DNA from: Geofilum rubicundum JCM 15548
GTDB lineage: Bacteria > Bacteroidota > Bacteroidia > Bacteroidales > Marinilabiliaceae
Direction of reading: 5' to 3'
Length of the DNA stretch: 64,000 nucleotides
NCBI RefSeq assembly: GCF_000974365.1
Contig: NZ_BAZW01000002.1
Coordinates: 149,529-213,528, forward strand
The position numbers and the translations under genes were made by a program. Under the pieces are notes generated by a model. The model was given only the letters and a program-made list of their open reading frames with translations. It did no database searches and was not told the DNA's origin. Positions 37,852 to 48,658 of this stretch are shown in pieces; position 1 is the first letter of the stretch; the number at the start of each line of letters is the position of its first letter.

Positions 37852-39786
37852 ATGAAAACATTATTTACCGTAATTGCTTTGTCCCTGGCCGTGGCCGGAT
37901 CTGCACAGACCGTGAAAAAATGGCAAGGGGCCTCATCCGAAGTCTGGGATTTTGTGACGCCCAATTGGTTGCCGGTGGAGGGTCTCCCACTTCCCACTGT
38001 TTTGGCAGAAGGAGACCATGCCTTGTTTGATGATTCGAGATATGAGAAGGAAGGTGCTGAAAAAGTTGTGGTTGGCGGAACGCTTAACCTCGGCGGTGTT
38101 GAGGTCAACAACAGTGAGGCCTTTCCCTATGTTTTTGAGCCCGGGGTAGAAGTAGAGGCCAAACTTACCGGAGCCGGGGCCCTTGTAAAAGAAGGAGCCG
38201 GAGAACTGACCACCAATGTGGTCAACGAGCTTTTGGGTGGTACCATTGTCCGGGAAGGCATGCTTACCTCGCCCAAGGTCGACGATCCCAATGTGTTTGG
38301 TCCCAAAGTCCGACTGGAGGGGGGCACCATTCAATTGTCCACCAGTGCCTCCGGATCGACCAGTTACACCATGAATTCAGAGATCGAGATTCCGGAAGGA
38401 TCTACCGGAACCGTGATCGCACACCGTTACTCCGTATTTCTTAACCACTTAACCGGTTCAGGAACCCTTCATTTCATCAGTCGTGGTGAACGGGCTTTTG
38501 TCCGTTTGGATCAGGAGGCTACCAACTGGAAGGATTTTACAGGAAATGTTATAGTGTCGGGTGATACCAAATTCAATCCCGGTTATACAGGTCTGGGCTT
38601 GCAGACGGGTATTACCTGGAATGCCGGTGATTTTGAAGGAAAGGATTCTACGTTTGCCGATAACAGCATTTCCTTGATGGACGGAGGAGCGCTGTATTCT
38701 CAGTCGGGCGAAAGATGCTATGTGATAGGTGAATTGAAGGGAGATGAAACATCGATTATTCATGGCTATATGAAATCATCTACCACCCCCGGCATTTACT
38801 GGATGGTGGGCGGACTCAATACCGATGTGGAATTCGCCGGAAAGATTCTTCCCGTAGCGACCACCGACATTTTGGTGGGTGGCGAAACAGTGGCCATGCC
38901 TCGCAGAGATAACCGGGTAGGTTTGATCAAGGTGGGTACCGGTACCTATACATTTACCAATGGAGAAAATTATATCACCGGCGGTATTGATGTGGTGGAA
39001 GGTAAGGTTTTGATCAGTAATCCCGAAGGGACGCGTTCGGGTACCGGACATTCCTCCTCTTACGAAACAGTTGTTTGGGTGAAGGAAGGTGCGGCCTTAG
39101 GTGGTAGCGGACGAATTTCCGGAAGCGTGGAAGTGGCCGGAACGCTTGAGCCTGGCGACAATGGTGTAGGCGTGTTGACGGTAAAGGATTTTGATCCTTC
39201 GATGATGGAGGACGGGAAAGAACCCAAGGCCTTTACAGTTTTTCTGGAGGCCACTTCGAGTCTGGTGCTTGAATTGGGAAGCATCGATGCCTCTGATAAA
39301 CTGGTGAGTGACTCCATCAAGGTGGAAGGTGGCGTATTGGATGTTCGCCTGGCTACTTACTATAGTCTGAACGTCGGAGACGCCATCCAGCTTTGGGATG
39401 CTGCGCTGGCCGATAATTCGGTAGCGTTCAGCGAAATATTGTTGCCCATGACCGATGAAGGTTGGGTCTGGGATACCAGCGCCCTTATGGAAACGGGCGT
39501 TATTACCCTTACTGCCGGCGGCGGTGAATTCACTTCACTGCGAAATCCGGTGGCTGAAAGTGCTCAGTTGTTTCCGAATCCTTCCAATGGTCGTTTTACC
39601 GTAAGTCTGGCAACTTCAGAAAACTTTACCGTTGAGGTTTTCAATGCTTCGGGACAGATGGTTAAGCGCCAGGAGGCCTTTGGTCACGAAACGACGATTT
39701 CTTTGGATGGTGTTCAGGCGGGTTTATATGTGGTACGGCTGAACACAGCTGAAGGCGTAATCGTGAAGAAGATGGTTGTACAATAG
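37852..39786 (+). CDS. T9SS-exported protein with autotransporter-type beta repeats
   Basis: The protein (644 residues from ATG 37852) has a cleavable signal peptide (VAGSAQ) and a long beta-helix-like body. Its repeats resemble the autotransporter-associated beta-strand repeat (VKEGAGELTTN, IKVGTGTYTFTNGENYITGGIDVVEGKVLIS). It ends with a type IX secretion sorting domain (LFPNPSNGRFTVSL, YVVRLNTAEGVIVKKMVVQ), so it is exported across the outer membrane and anchored or released. No catalytic residues were recognised. Lying between the SusCD genes and the pectate lyase, it may bind or shape pectin at the cell surface. A strong terminator follows. Confidence 0.75.
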   Translation: MKTLFTVIALSLAVAGSAQTVKKWQGASSEVWDFVTPNWLPVEGLPLPTVLAEGDHALFDDSRYEKEGAEKVVVGGTLNLGGVEVNNSEAFPYVFEPGVEVEAKLTGAGALVKEGAGELTTNVVNELLGGTIVREGMLTSPKVDDPNVFGPKVRLEGGTIQLSTSASGSTSYTMNSEIEIPEGSTGTVIAHRYSVFLNHLTGSGTLHFISRGERAFVRLDQEATNWKDFTGNVIVSGDTKFNPGYTGLGLQTGITWNAGDFEGKDSTFADNSISLMDGGALYSQSGERCYVIGELKGDETSIIHGYMKSSTTPGIYWMVGGLNTDVEFAGKILPVATTDILVGGETVAMPRRDNRVGLIKVGTGTYTFTNGENYITGGIDVVEGKVLISNPEGTRSGTGHSSSYETVVWVKEGAALGGSGRISGSVEVAGTLEPGDNGVGVLTVKDFDPSMMEDGKEPKAFTVFLEATSSLVLELGSIDASDKLVSDSIKVEGGVLDVRLATYYSLNVGDAIQLWDAALADNSVAFSEILLPMTDEGWVWDTSALMETGVITLTAGGGEFTSLRNPVAESAQLFPNPSNGRFTVSLATSENFTVEVFNASGQMVKRQEAFGHETTISLDGVQAGLYVVRLNTAEGVIVKKMVVQ

Positions 39787-39802
39787 ATTATCTTTGTGGT
39801 TC

Positions 39803-39859
39803 AAAAAGTGCATCTGTAACCGGGGCAGACATTACGGTTCCGGATAGGATGCACTTTTT
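39803..39859 (+). terminator. Terminator after the SusCD block
   Basis: AAAAAGTGCATC (39803-39814) pairs perfectly with GATGCACTTTTT (39848-39859), followed by further T residues. An inner ACCG/CGGT pair extends the structure. It lies between the T9SS beta-repeat gene and the pectate lyase gene and may reduce, rather than abolish, read-through. Confidence 0.75.
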
Positions 39860-39879
39860 TATTTACTTAAATTTTTGTT

Positions 39880-42731
39880 ATGAGGCGTTTATTTATAGTT
39901 ATCATGCTTGCTTTGCTGGGGGGTGGATTAACGGCCCAACAGCTCGCTTTTCCCGGAGCTGTTGGTTTTGGGCGCTATGCCACGGGTGGCAGAGCAGGTT
40001 CCGTTTATAAGGTCACCAACTTAAACGACAGCGGTCCCGGATCCTTCGGGATGCCGTCAGTCAACCCAACCGGATGGTGGTGTTTGAGGTAGCCGGTGTC
40101 ATTGAGATCAACAGCCGCCTGGTGTTTTCGAACAATATTACGGTGGCCGGACAAACGGCTCCGGGCGAGGGTGTGGTGGTTTACGGCAACGGGGTTTCTT
40201 TTTCCGGAGCCAACAATTTGATTGTGCGCAACATGGCTTTTCGGATGGGCATTGGGGGAGATAGCGGCAAGGATGCCGCAGGCGTAGCCAATGGCTCCAA
40301 TATGATTTTTGATCATGTATCTGTTTCCTGGGGAAGGGATGAGACTTTTTCCATCAGTTGGGACAATAAGGGTACGGAACCCTCCAATATCACCATTCAG
40401 AATTCTATCATTGCTCAGGGACTGCTGAACCATTCCGCCGGTGGTCTGGTGCAGACCAACGGAGGCGTCTCTTTGTTTCGGAATTTGTACATCGATAACC
40501 ATACCAGAAATCCGAAAGTCAAAGGACTCAACCAGTTTGTCAACAATGTGGTTTACAACTGGGGTGGTGGTGGTTGTTATATTCTGGGAGATTCCGAGGG
40601 AACTTCATGGGCGACCATTGAAAACAATTATTTCATAAACGGACCCGGTTCCGGCAGTAATCCTTATTCCAGAGCGAATACGAATTTTCAGTTGTTGGCC
40701 GGTGGTAATTATCATGATGGCAACCGCAACGGGGTTTTGGACGGAACCCTTTCTGTTCAGGCAGATTACGGGCCCGCCCTTTGGGTGGAGTCGTCCGATT
40801 ACTGGGCCAACCTTCCGGATTCTGATCCCAAAAAGATACCACAGATGCATCCCGAACTCCCGCATGTTATGGCAGCCGATGCTGCTTATGCCTGGATCGT
40901 AGACAGTGTGGGCAAAATCATCCCGGCACGCGATCAGGTGGATGCTTTTTTGATCAGTGAACTGACTTCTCTGGGCACGGTGGGTGCCATCGTTTCTTCA
41001 GAGAATGAGTTGCCGACGAATGGTCCCGGACGAATTTTCAGGGGACCACTAGCTGTCGATAGCGATGATGATGGCATACCCGACAATTGGGAAACTGTTT
41101 TGGGTACCGACCCCAACGTGAATGATGCCATGGTGGTGGGTGCCGATGGTTATACCAATATTGAGCGGTATTTTAACGCCATTACATCGGCTGAGCCCTT
41201 TCTGAAATATCCGGTGGAACTCACAGCGGTAAATACCAGCAAGACCTCTCTTGAGTTTTCCTGGAACAATCAAGAGTCGGCTGAGCATGAAGTGGTCGTG
41301 GAAATGAGCAGTGACCATATCAATTTTTCGGAAGTGGGTCGCGTTGGTGCTTTGGTCACGAATTTCGTCCAGGAGGATCTGACCAGTGGTACGACCTATT
41401 ATTTTCGATTGAAAAGTGTCCATGAAAGCATGGAATCGGTGTATTCCGATGTGCTTTCGGTAAAAACGCTGGAAGAAGCTACGCCTCCGCGGGAGACAGT
41501 GGACCCTTTTCCGGCTGATAATGAGGCGGAGATCGCCTACCGCAACCTTGCTTTAAGTTGGGTGAATGAAACCAGTTTTATGGGTGGGGCCTTGTACTTT
41601 GATCTGTATATGGGTGAAAGTGCTGAAGGCTTGACCTTGTTGGCAGAAGATCTGGCCCAAAAATCCTTTACGGTGGAAACACTTCAACCTGGCCGTACTT
41701 ATTTTTGGCAGGTAAAAGCGACCAATGTTTTGGGCGAATCTGTCAGTGAGGTGTGGCGTTTTTCTACCCGGGAGGAAGATTCGTATACTTTGCTCGCCCA
41801 TTTCTTGTTTGATGAGCAAACCGGTAGTACAGCACTTGACCAGGTGTCCCAAACGGAGGCGCTTGCCGCGGGGTTTACCCCGACATGGGTGGCCGGAAAA
41901 AGTGGCCATGCCATTGTTTTTCCCGGTGAACCGGAGGCTTCCTATTTGCGGTTCCCCCACAATGAAGGCTTATGGCTCGACCAGTCTTCTTTTTCTATTT
42001 CCTTGTGGTTTAGGTCGCCCGGCCAAATCCCGGACACCTATCTTTTGCACAAGGGGATGCACGATGCCGTTAATGGCGGTAACGGAAAATGGATGGGCAT
42101 TCAGTACAAACCGGACCGTTTGACCTTTGCGGTGGATGATAATGCCACCAAGACGGATCTTAATCTGAGTGATCCGGGGCGGTGGTTTGATAACGAATGG
42201 CACCATTTGGTATGCATTCGTAACGTAGAAGATCAGCAGTTGGAGATGTATCTGGATGGTGAATTGATGGGCACAAAGGTTGATAACACCCTGGGAGGAA
42301 TAGGCGTGCTCACGGACCTCATTATAGGGAATAGCGATGGCTATCACAATACCCCTTTTGGAGGGAGCATGGATGACCTGCGTTTTGTCGATGGCGTTTT
42401 GTCGTCGGATGCCGTATATGATTTGTTTGCCCATGAAGCCACATCGTTAAGAGGGAACAAACTTTCAGAAAAGGTACAGATGCGCGCTCATCCCAATCCT
42501 TTTAATGATCAACTCGGCCTTTACATCGGTGCGGATGCTTCAGAGAAAATGGCTTGGGTACAAATGTTCAATCAGGCGGGCGTACTGGTTTTTAGTGAGG
42601 AACTGCCGGTATTTGATAACCGGCTAGAGGTTAAGGGCCTGGAAGGTTTGTCTTCCGGCGTCTATGTCTGCGTGGTTCGCCTCGGCGCAGAAATGCAATC
42701 GGTTAAAGTGCTTAAATTTCCTGTTAATTGA
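39880..42731 (+). CDS. Secreted PL1 pectate lyase with FnIII, LamG and T9SS domains, frameshifted near 40047 as read
   Basis: The enzyme cleaves homogalacturonan by beta-elimination outside the cell. After a signal peptide comes the PL1 beta-helix: [27 protein letters not shown], and the catalytic-arginine region [11 protein letters not shown] calcium-binding [19 protein letters not shown] segment follows, then two FnIII-like modules, a LamG (concanavalin-like) domain and a T9SS sorting domain ([14 protein letters not shown]). The frame breaks after GPGSF. One missing C in TTCCGGGATG would join it to [21 protein letters not shown] as in the family. Restored length is about 950 residues. It produces 4,5-unsaturated oligogalacturonides, the substrate type of the GH105 enzyme downstream. 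Confidence 0.88.
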
Positions 42732-42757
42732 ACAATTTTCTATTTCTTGTCTACCTG

Positions 42758-42774
42758 CTTCAGGTTAGTTTTGT
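42758..42774 (+). promoter_or_regulatory. Promoter-like element ahead of the second enzyme block
   Basis: TAGTTTTG at 42766-42773 matches TAnnTTTG, 37 bases before the start codon at 42811. The 17 bases are identical at 15 positions to 22604-22620 ahead of the first PUL gene. A -33 TTTG is not obvious. Confidence 0.4.
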
Positions 42775-42810
42775 AGCACTTATTTTGGTTTAACCTGTAA
42801 CAATATTCAT

Positions 42811-44928
42811 ATGAGGATTTGTGTTGTTTTTTTGGTTCTTGGACTTCTGTTGACCGGTTGCCAGGAACCAGTTGTTGAAAAGATCGATCGTTATGCGCTG
42901 GTGAAGCGAAATAATCCGGTCATCACCGAAGTGGAAGAATTATCGGCCTTGTCGGTGGGCAATGGGAATTTTGCCGTTACGGTGGATGCCACCGGCTTGC
43001 AGACATTTCCCGAATATTATTCAGAAGGCATGCCTTTAGGGACCCAGTCGCAATGGGGCTGGCACAGCTTTCCCAATCGGGAACAATACCGGTTTGAAGA
43101 AACACTCAAAGAATACGATTTCAGGGGGAAACCGGAACTTTATGCGGTTCAGTTTAATGAGCCGGGCCGGCAAAAGGCAGCGGCTGACTGGTATCGGGTG
43201 AATCCGCATCGTTTGCATCTGGGTTATGTGGGATTTGAGATGGGTGATGTGGGGTCCCCTTCATCCATTGAAGATCCGCAACAGGAACTGGACTTGTGGA
43301 ATGGCCTTGTTAAAAGCCGATTTAATTATGCCGGTGAGTCGGTACAAGTCGAAACAGCGGTGCACCCCGACCGGGATTTACTGGCGGTGAAGGCCACTTC
43401 TTCTCTGTTTGAAAGCGGGCAGGCCGGCATTAATATTCGTTTCCCTTATCCCAGTGGCAAGCATGCCGATGATGCCACGGATTGGAGTGTGCCGGAAAAG
43501 CACCAAACCGAAATTGTTGCTCAGGACGCCCAAAGCTGTCTGTTCAAACGGACGCTTGATAACACGGTTTATTACGTGCAGCTGAATTGGGAAGGGGAAG
43601 CCGAGGTAAGGAAGAAGGCAGACCACTATTTTGTGTTGCAACCCAAACAGGAACAGTTTGCTTTTAGTTCTGAATTTTCCGAGCTGCCTGCCGGGGATGA
43701 AGTCCCCGCCGTTACTGCCTCTTTGGACGCCGCATCTGTTTATTGGCAAAATTTTTGGCAGACCGGTGGAGCGGTTGACTTTTCAAAGAGTACAGCCGAA
43801 GGAGCGCGGGAACTGGAACGACGGGTCGTGCTGTCGCAATACCTGATGGCCATTCAGAGTGCGGGGGATCTTCCGCCGCAGGAAACCGGTCTGACTTACA
43901 ACAGTTGGTATGGGAAGTTTCACCTGGAAATGCATTGGTGGCATGCCGTGCATTTTGCCCTATGGAATCGCCCGGAATTGCTTGAACGCAGTATGGATTG
44001 GTATGCCGAAGCTTATCCGGTGGCTAAGTCGATTGCTGAACGACAAGGGTTCAAGGGCATCCGATGGATGAAAATGACCGATCCTTCGGCGACAGAGGCC
44101 CCTTCCAAGGTGGGCTCTTTCCTGATATGGCAACAACCGCACTTTATTTATATGGCGGAATTGTTGTACCGCCACAATCCTTCGCAGGAGGTCCTCGATA
44201 AGTATGGTTTTTTGGTGGAGGAAACGGCTGCTTTTATGGCCTCCTTTGCCGATTACGATATGATGGAAGGTCGCTACATTCTACAGGGAATCATTCCCGC
44301 CCAGGAAACTTTGCGCGCCATTGAGACCATTAATCCGCCCTTTGAATTGTCCTACTGGCATTTTGGGCTGTCGGTGGCCCAGGAGTGGCGCGAGCGGGCC
44401 GGCAAGGAGCGTCGGGTTCAATGGGACGAGATCATTGATAAATTATCGCCTCTGACTGCACTGGATGGCTTGTATCTGGCTTCGGAGGATGCGGTAGATA
44501 CCTATAAAGACATTCGTTTTACTTCCGACCACCCGGCCGTACTGGGTGCGATGGGCATGCTGCCTCAGAACCATCTGATGCGTGCCGATTACATGCAAAA
44601 TACGCTCGATTGGATCTGGGACAACTGGAATTGGGGCAAGACCTGGGGGTGGGATTATCCCATGACCGCCATGAGTGCTGCTCGTCTGGGCGATCCCGAG
44701 AAAGCCGTTGGGGCTTTGTTGATGGACAAGCGCACAAATACTTACCTGGTGAATGGGCACAACTATCAGGATGCCCGCCTGCGGGTTTATTTGCCCGGAA
44801 ACGGTGGCTTGTTGACAGCGGTGGCCATGATGTGTGCCGGCTGGGATGGCAATGAGGTCAGCAACCCCGGATTTCCAAAAGACGGCACCTGGGAGGTGGT
44901 TTGGGAAGATTTGAAAGCGATGCCCTGA
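42811..44928 (+). CDS. Lipoprotein of the six-hairpin glycosidase type, putative glycoside hydrolase
   Basis: The 705-residue protein has a lipoprotein signal (LLLTGC). An N-terminal beta-sandwich carries LSVGNGNFAVTVDATGLQTFP, which resembles the opening of GH65/GH95-like enzymes. The C-terminal half looks like an (alpha/alpha)6 barrel (EMHWWHAVHFALWNRPELLERSM, WNWGKTWGWDYPMTAMSAARLGDPEKA). Acidic residues suitable for catalysis are present (EMHWW, WGWDYP), but I cannot assign a family. The position between pectate lyase and GH105 suggests a pectin or rhamnogalacturonan side-chain or backbone activity. It follows its own promoter-like element. Confidence 0.65.
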   Translation: MRICVVFLVLGLLLTGCQEPVVEKIDRYALVKRNNPVITEVEELSALSVGNGNFAVTVDATGLQTFPEYYSEGMPLGTQSQWGWHSFPNREQYRFEETLKEYDFRGKPELYAVQFNEPGRQKAAADWYRVNPHRLHLGYVGFEMGDVGSPSSIEDPQQELDLWNGLVKSRFNYAGESVQVETAVHPDRDLLAVKATSSLFESGQAGINIRFPYPSGKHADDATDWSVPEKHQTEIVAQDAQSCLFKRTLDNTVYYVQLNWEGEAEVRKKADHYFVLQPKQEQFAFSSEFSELPAGDEVPAVTASLDAASVYWQNFWQTGGAVDFSKSTAEGARELERRVVLSQYLMAIQSAGDLPPQETGLTYNSWYGKFHLEMHWWHAVHFALWNRPELLERSMDWYAEAYPVAKSIAERQGFKGIRWMKMTDPSATEAPSKVGSFLIWQQPHFIYMAELLYRHNPSQEVLDKYGFLVEETAAFMASFADYDMMEGRYILQGIIPAQETLRAIETINPPFELSYWHFGLSVAQEWRERAGKERRVQWDEIIDKLSPLTALDGLYLASEDAVDTYKDIRFTSDHPAVLGAMGMLPQNHLMRADYMQNTLDWIWDNWNWGKTWGWDYPMTAMSAARLGDPEKAVGALLMDKRTNTYLVNGHNYQDARLRVYLPGNGGLLTAVAMMCAGWDGNEVSNPGFPKDGTWEVVWEDLKAMP

Positions 44929-44948
44929 TAAATGAATAAATGAAACGC

Positions 44949-44973
44949 CTGGCCATAAAAGCCGCATGGCCAG
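44949..44973 (+). repeat. Short perfect inverted repeat between two hydrolase genes
   Basis: CTGGCCAT (44949-44956) and ATGGCCAG (44966-44973) form an 8-bp hairpin with a 9-base loop in the 67-base gap. The ATG at 44966 lies in the arm, which argues for the later start at 44996. No T-run follows, so it may be an mRNA-stability hairpin. Confidence 0.45.
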
Positions 44974-44995
44974 AAATCGGTTAAAGGAAATTAGT

Positions 44996-47900
44996 ATGAA
45001 GTGGATCAGTGGAATTGTCCTGTTTTTGATGATGGGAAGTAGCTCCCTGCCGGGGCAGGAAGCTCCGCAACTGTGGCATGGCAAGGAGCGGAGTTTGCGC
45101 TACCGGCCCGAAGGAAAGGGCTTTGTGATTGAGAACGGGACCTTGCGTTACAATAAGGCTTTGTATGGCATCAATTCCTCTTTCAGGGTGGAAACCAGCG
45201 ACCAGCCGGTCTTGGGTTTGTACATGCCCTATATGGGCGGTAACCTCCAATGGGGGGTGCGTTCCGGTACAGAAAGTAAATGGTTGGTGGAGGCCGACTA
45301 CGTGCGATCGGTCTATGAACCCGGCATTCGACGCTATGAAATAAAGGATGCCTTGCTGGGCAAGGGACAATTGGTGATTGAAGTCCTGGCCATGGGCGAT
45401 GCCAATGGGGTGGTGGTCCGTTTAAGCGGGAAAGACCTTCCGCCCGATTTGCGACTGATGACCATGTACGGCGGAGCAGACAGCAAACGCTTCTTTCGCA
45501 ATGCCGATTTGGGGGTGGATGTGGCCAATGCCTTTGATCTGAATCCGGAGTCCTGTCTCAATAACGACTACGAACTCGATGGCTCGTCTTTTACCATGGC
45601 CTATGGGCAGGATTCCAGGAATCCGACCTCCGTAAGGGGCCGGTTTTCACCGGGAACCCGTTTACGCCTGGGCTCACCTTATTCTGTAGAGAGCCCTGCC
45701 GCCGTTTGGGATTCAGAAGTCACTGCGTCAAAACCTGTCTTGCTGGCAGAGTTTCCGGCAGGCTCTGACGAGGTCCATTACCTGGCCCTGAAAAATGCAG
45801 CGGACGATTCCGGTATTCCCGGCGCCCAGTTGGAGGCGCTTTTCGAACGGGCGGATGAACGTCGGAAGGAAGTGGCTTCTGCCGTAGTAATGGATACCCC
45901 CGATCCCTACATGAATCCGATTGGAGGGGTTCTCAGTACAGCCGCTGATGGCATCTGGGACGACGTGTGGTTGCATGGAGCCATTGGGTGGCGTATGCCG
46001 TTGAACGGCTGGCGGGCCGGTTACACGGGTGATTTTATTGGTCTGAGCGAGCGCAACCGCCGGCATTTTAACCGTTATGCGGCCTCTCAGGTGACGGAAG
46101 TGCCTCCTGTGTTGAGTCACCCGGCGCCAGACAGTGCCCTGCATCTGGCCCGACCACTTAAAGAGTGGGGCACTCCCATGTATTCCGACGGGTACATTTG
46201 CCGGAACCCTGAAAACAACAACCAGATGCACCACTACAACATGAATCTGGTTTTTATCGATGCCTTGCTCTGGCATTTGAACTGGACCGGGGATTTGGCC
46301 TACGCCCGGGAAATATGGCCGGTGATAACCCGCCACCTGGAATGGGAAAAGCGGAACTACGATCCGGATAACGACGGCCTCTATGATGCCTGTGCCAGCA
46401 TTTGGGCCAGCGATGCCCTCTACTACAACAGCGGCGCGGTCACCTACACTTCTGCCTATAATTACCGGGCCAACCGGATGGCGGCCCTGATTGCCGAAAA
46501 GCTCGGCGTGGATGGGATCGCTTACCAGAAAGAGGCTGAAAATATTTTAAAGGCGCTCAACGAGCGCCTCTGGCTGGAGGAAGAGGGACATTGGGCCGAA
46601 TTTCAGGATTTCATGGGCCAGGGCCTGCTGCATACCCGGCCTGGCATATGGACCATCTACCATGCCATTGATTCGGAGGTACACGACCCCTTTCAGGCTA
46701 CCAGGCCACCCGCTACATTGATACGCAAATCCCGCATATCCCGGTTTTGGCTAAAGGCCTGAAAGATGAGGGCTACCATACCCTTTCCACCACCAACTGG
46801 TTACCTTATTCCTGGTCGGTGAACAACGTAGCCTTTGCCGAAGTCGCCCATACCGCCCTGGCCTACTGGCAGAGCGGTCGTAACGATAAAGCCAGTAAGC
46901 TGTTTAAAAGTATCGTGCTCGACGGCATGTACCTGGGCAGCAGTCCGGGTAACATCGGACAAATTAGTTTTTACGATGCTGCACGTGGGGAGTGCTACCG
47001 TGATTTTGGCGATCCGGTAGGTATGTATGCGCGCGCGCTTATTGAGGGCTTGTATGGCATTCAACCGGATCTGCTTAATCGTCAGTTGCTTATTCAGCCT
47101 GGATTTCCAACCGACTGGGACCATGCTGCCTTGACGACTTCTTATCTGGATTTTAAATTTGAAAGACAGGGGCTCCGGGATCGCTACCAAATTGAAAGTA
47201 AAATGGAAGCGGCCGATACGGTCAGGCTGAACCTGAGGGCTTTGGGGACCTCGGTGAAAACTGTGAAGGTGAACGGTCGGGACCACCACTGGAAATGGCA
47301 TGCGGCGATCGGTGGACCGCGCCTGATGGTAGAAGTGAACGGCCGGGAGAAGATCCTTTTGGAAATTGAATGGGAGCAAGCTGTGGGTGATGAACTGGAG
47401 GTGAAAGCGTTGCAGCATGCGGCCGGTGACAGGCTGGAAGTTGAATTGCCTGCGCGAATTTTGGAAATCAAGGATACTCAGGGCGCCCTGGAGGATTACA
47501 CCATCAGTGGGAAGCGCCTTCGGGGAGTGGTCCGGGGCAAAGCGGGCGACAAAACGCTTTTTGTAAAAGTGCAGGCGGACGAAGCTGTTTGGTGGCAGCC
47601 ACTGCATTTGGCGGTAAGCCCTTCCTTTGCGCTCGAATACGATAAGGAGGCCGACGCACTTCAACTGCGCCTAAAGAATCAGACCGATGTTGATCAGACT
47701 CTGGAAGTATCGGTGAATCCCGGCCCCGGTGCCTGGTGTCAAAAGCTAAAACTTTCACCCGATGAATGGTCGACAGTCCTGGAGGTCCCTGTGGACCAGT
47801 TATTCCTGGGTACCAACAGGGTGGAATTACGGATTGGTCGGGAAGTCATTTATTCTGAAGATCTAAGTTTGTGGAACCTTAAGGTTCCACAGAGACCTTA

Positions 47901-48621
47901 TGAAATGGTCCCCATGGGTGATAGGATGAATGCCTCGGTTTCTGCTATTTTTGATGAGGTGTATTTGTCGCCACGATCCCCTTTCACCACGCTGCAGATT
48001 CCTGTTCAGGGGATAGGTGAGTGGTGTCATCCCAAATTGACGGCTGAAATTGATGACAGTGGCTTACGTGCTGCCGTTCGTAACGGGGTGTTTACAACGC
48101 CTTTTGGTTTGCCTTTTTACAGTAACGGAGAACCAGAGGCGCCCAATGTATTGTTTGTTTCCTTGTGGGACAATTATCCGGATCGGGCGGAGGTGCCGCT
48201 GAACGGAAAGGCTGCCCATGCCTATTTGCTGATGGCAGGTTCTACCAATCACATGCAAAGCCATTTGGTCAATGCCAGGGTAAAGGTGCGGTATGCCGAT
48301 GGCAGTGAAACGGTTCTGGATCTGGTGAATCCCGACAATTGGGTGCCCATTGAACAGGATCTCTTTATAGACGATTATGCTTTCCAAACCGTTCATGCCC
48401 GACCCTACCGGGTGGCCTTGAAAACAGGTGAGGTCAGTCGCGATATGGAACAATTGATGGGCATTGATCCGGCGGAAGTTTATGGTCGGTCCATCGACGG
48501 AGGTGCCGGTATTATTCTGGATCTGGCCCTGAATCCGGATAAGGAATTGAAAGCATTGGAATTGGAAGCGGTCGCCAATGAAGTGGTGATCGGACTGATG
48601 GCGGTAACTCTGGTCCGCTGA
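44996..48621 (+). CDS. DUF4450-type six-hairpin glycosidase-like protein, frameshifted near 46698 as read
   Basis: The signal peptide (MKWISGIVLFLMMGSSSLPG) starts at ATG 44996, behind AAGGAAA; the frame is open to 44966. The N-terminal 250 residues resemble the DUF4450 domain (FVIENGTLRYNKALYGINSSF). An (alpha/alpha)6-barrel region follows (WDDVWLHGAIGWRMPLNGWRAGY, YDPDNDGLYDACASIWASDALYY), then beta-rich C-terminal domains. The frame breaks in CAGGCTACCAGGCC. One added base gives FQAYQATRYIDTQIPHIPVL and joins the second piece, which starts in a shared frame at 46747. The whole protein would be about 1,209 residues. It is a likely periplasmic or surface glycosidase for rhamnogalacturonan; the activity is not assignable from sequence reading alone. 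Confidence 0.7.
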
Positions 48622-48658
48622 TTCTAACAGATCAAGCAATAAATTTAAACTTTTTCAG

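Noticed and set aside
46801..47664. Long antisense open frame (287 codons) opposite the DUF4450-type gene
   Set aside because: It mirrors a clearly coding region, and its translation is rich in His/Arg/Pro as expected for an antisense shadow.
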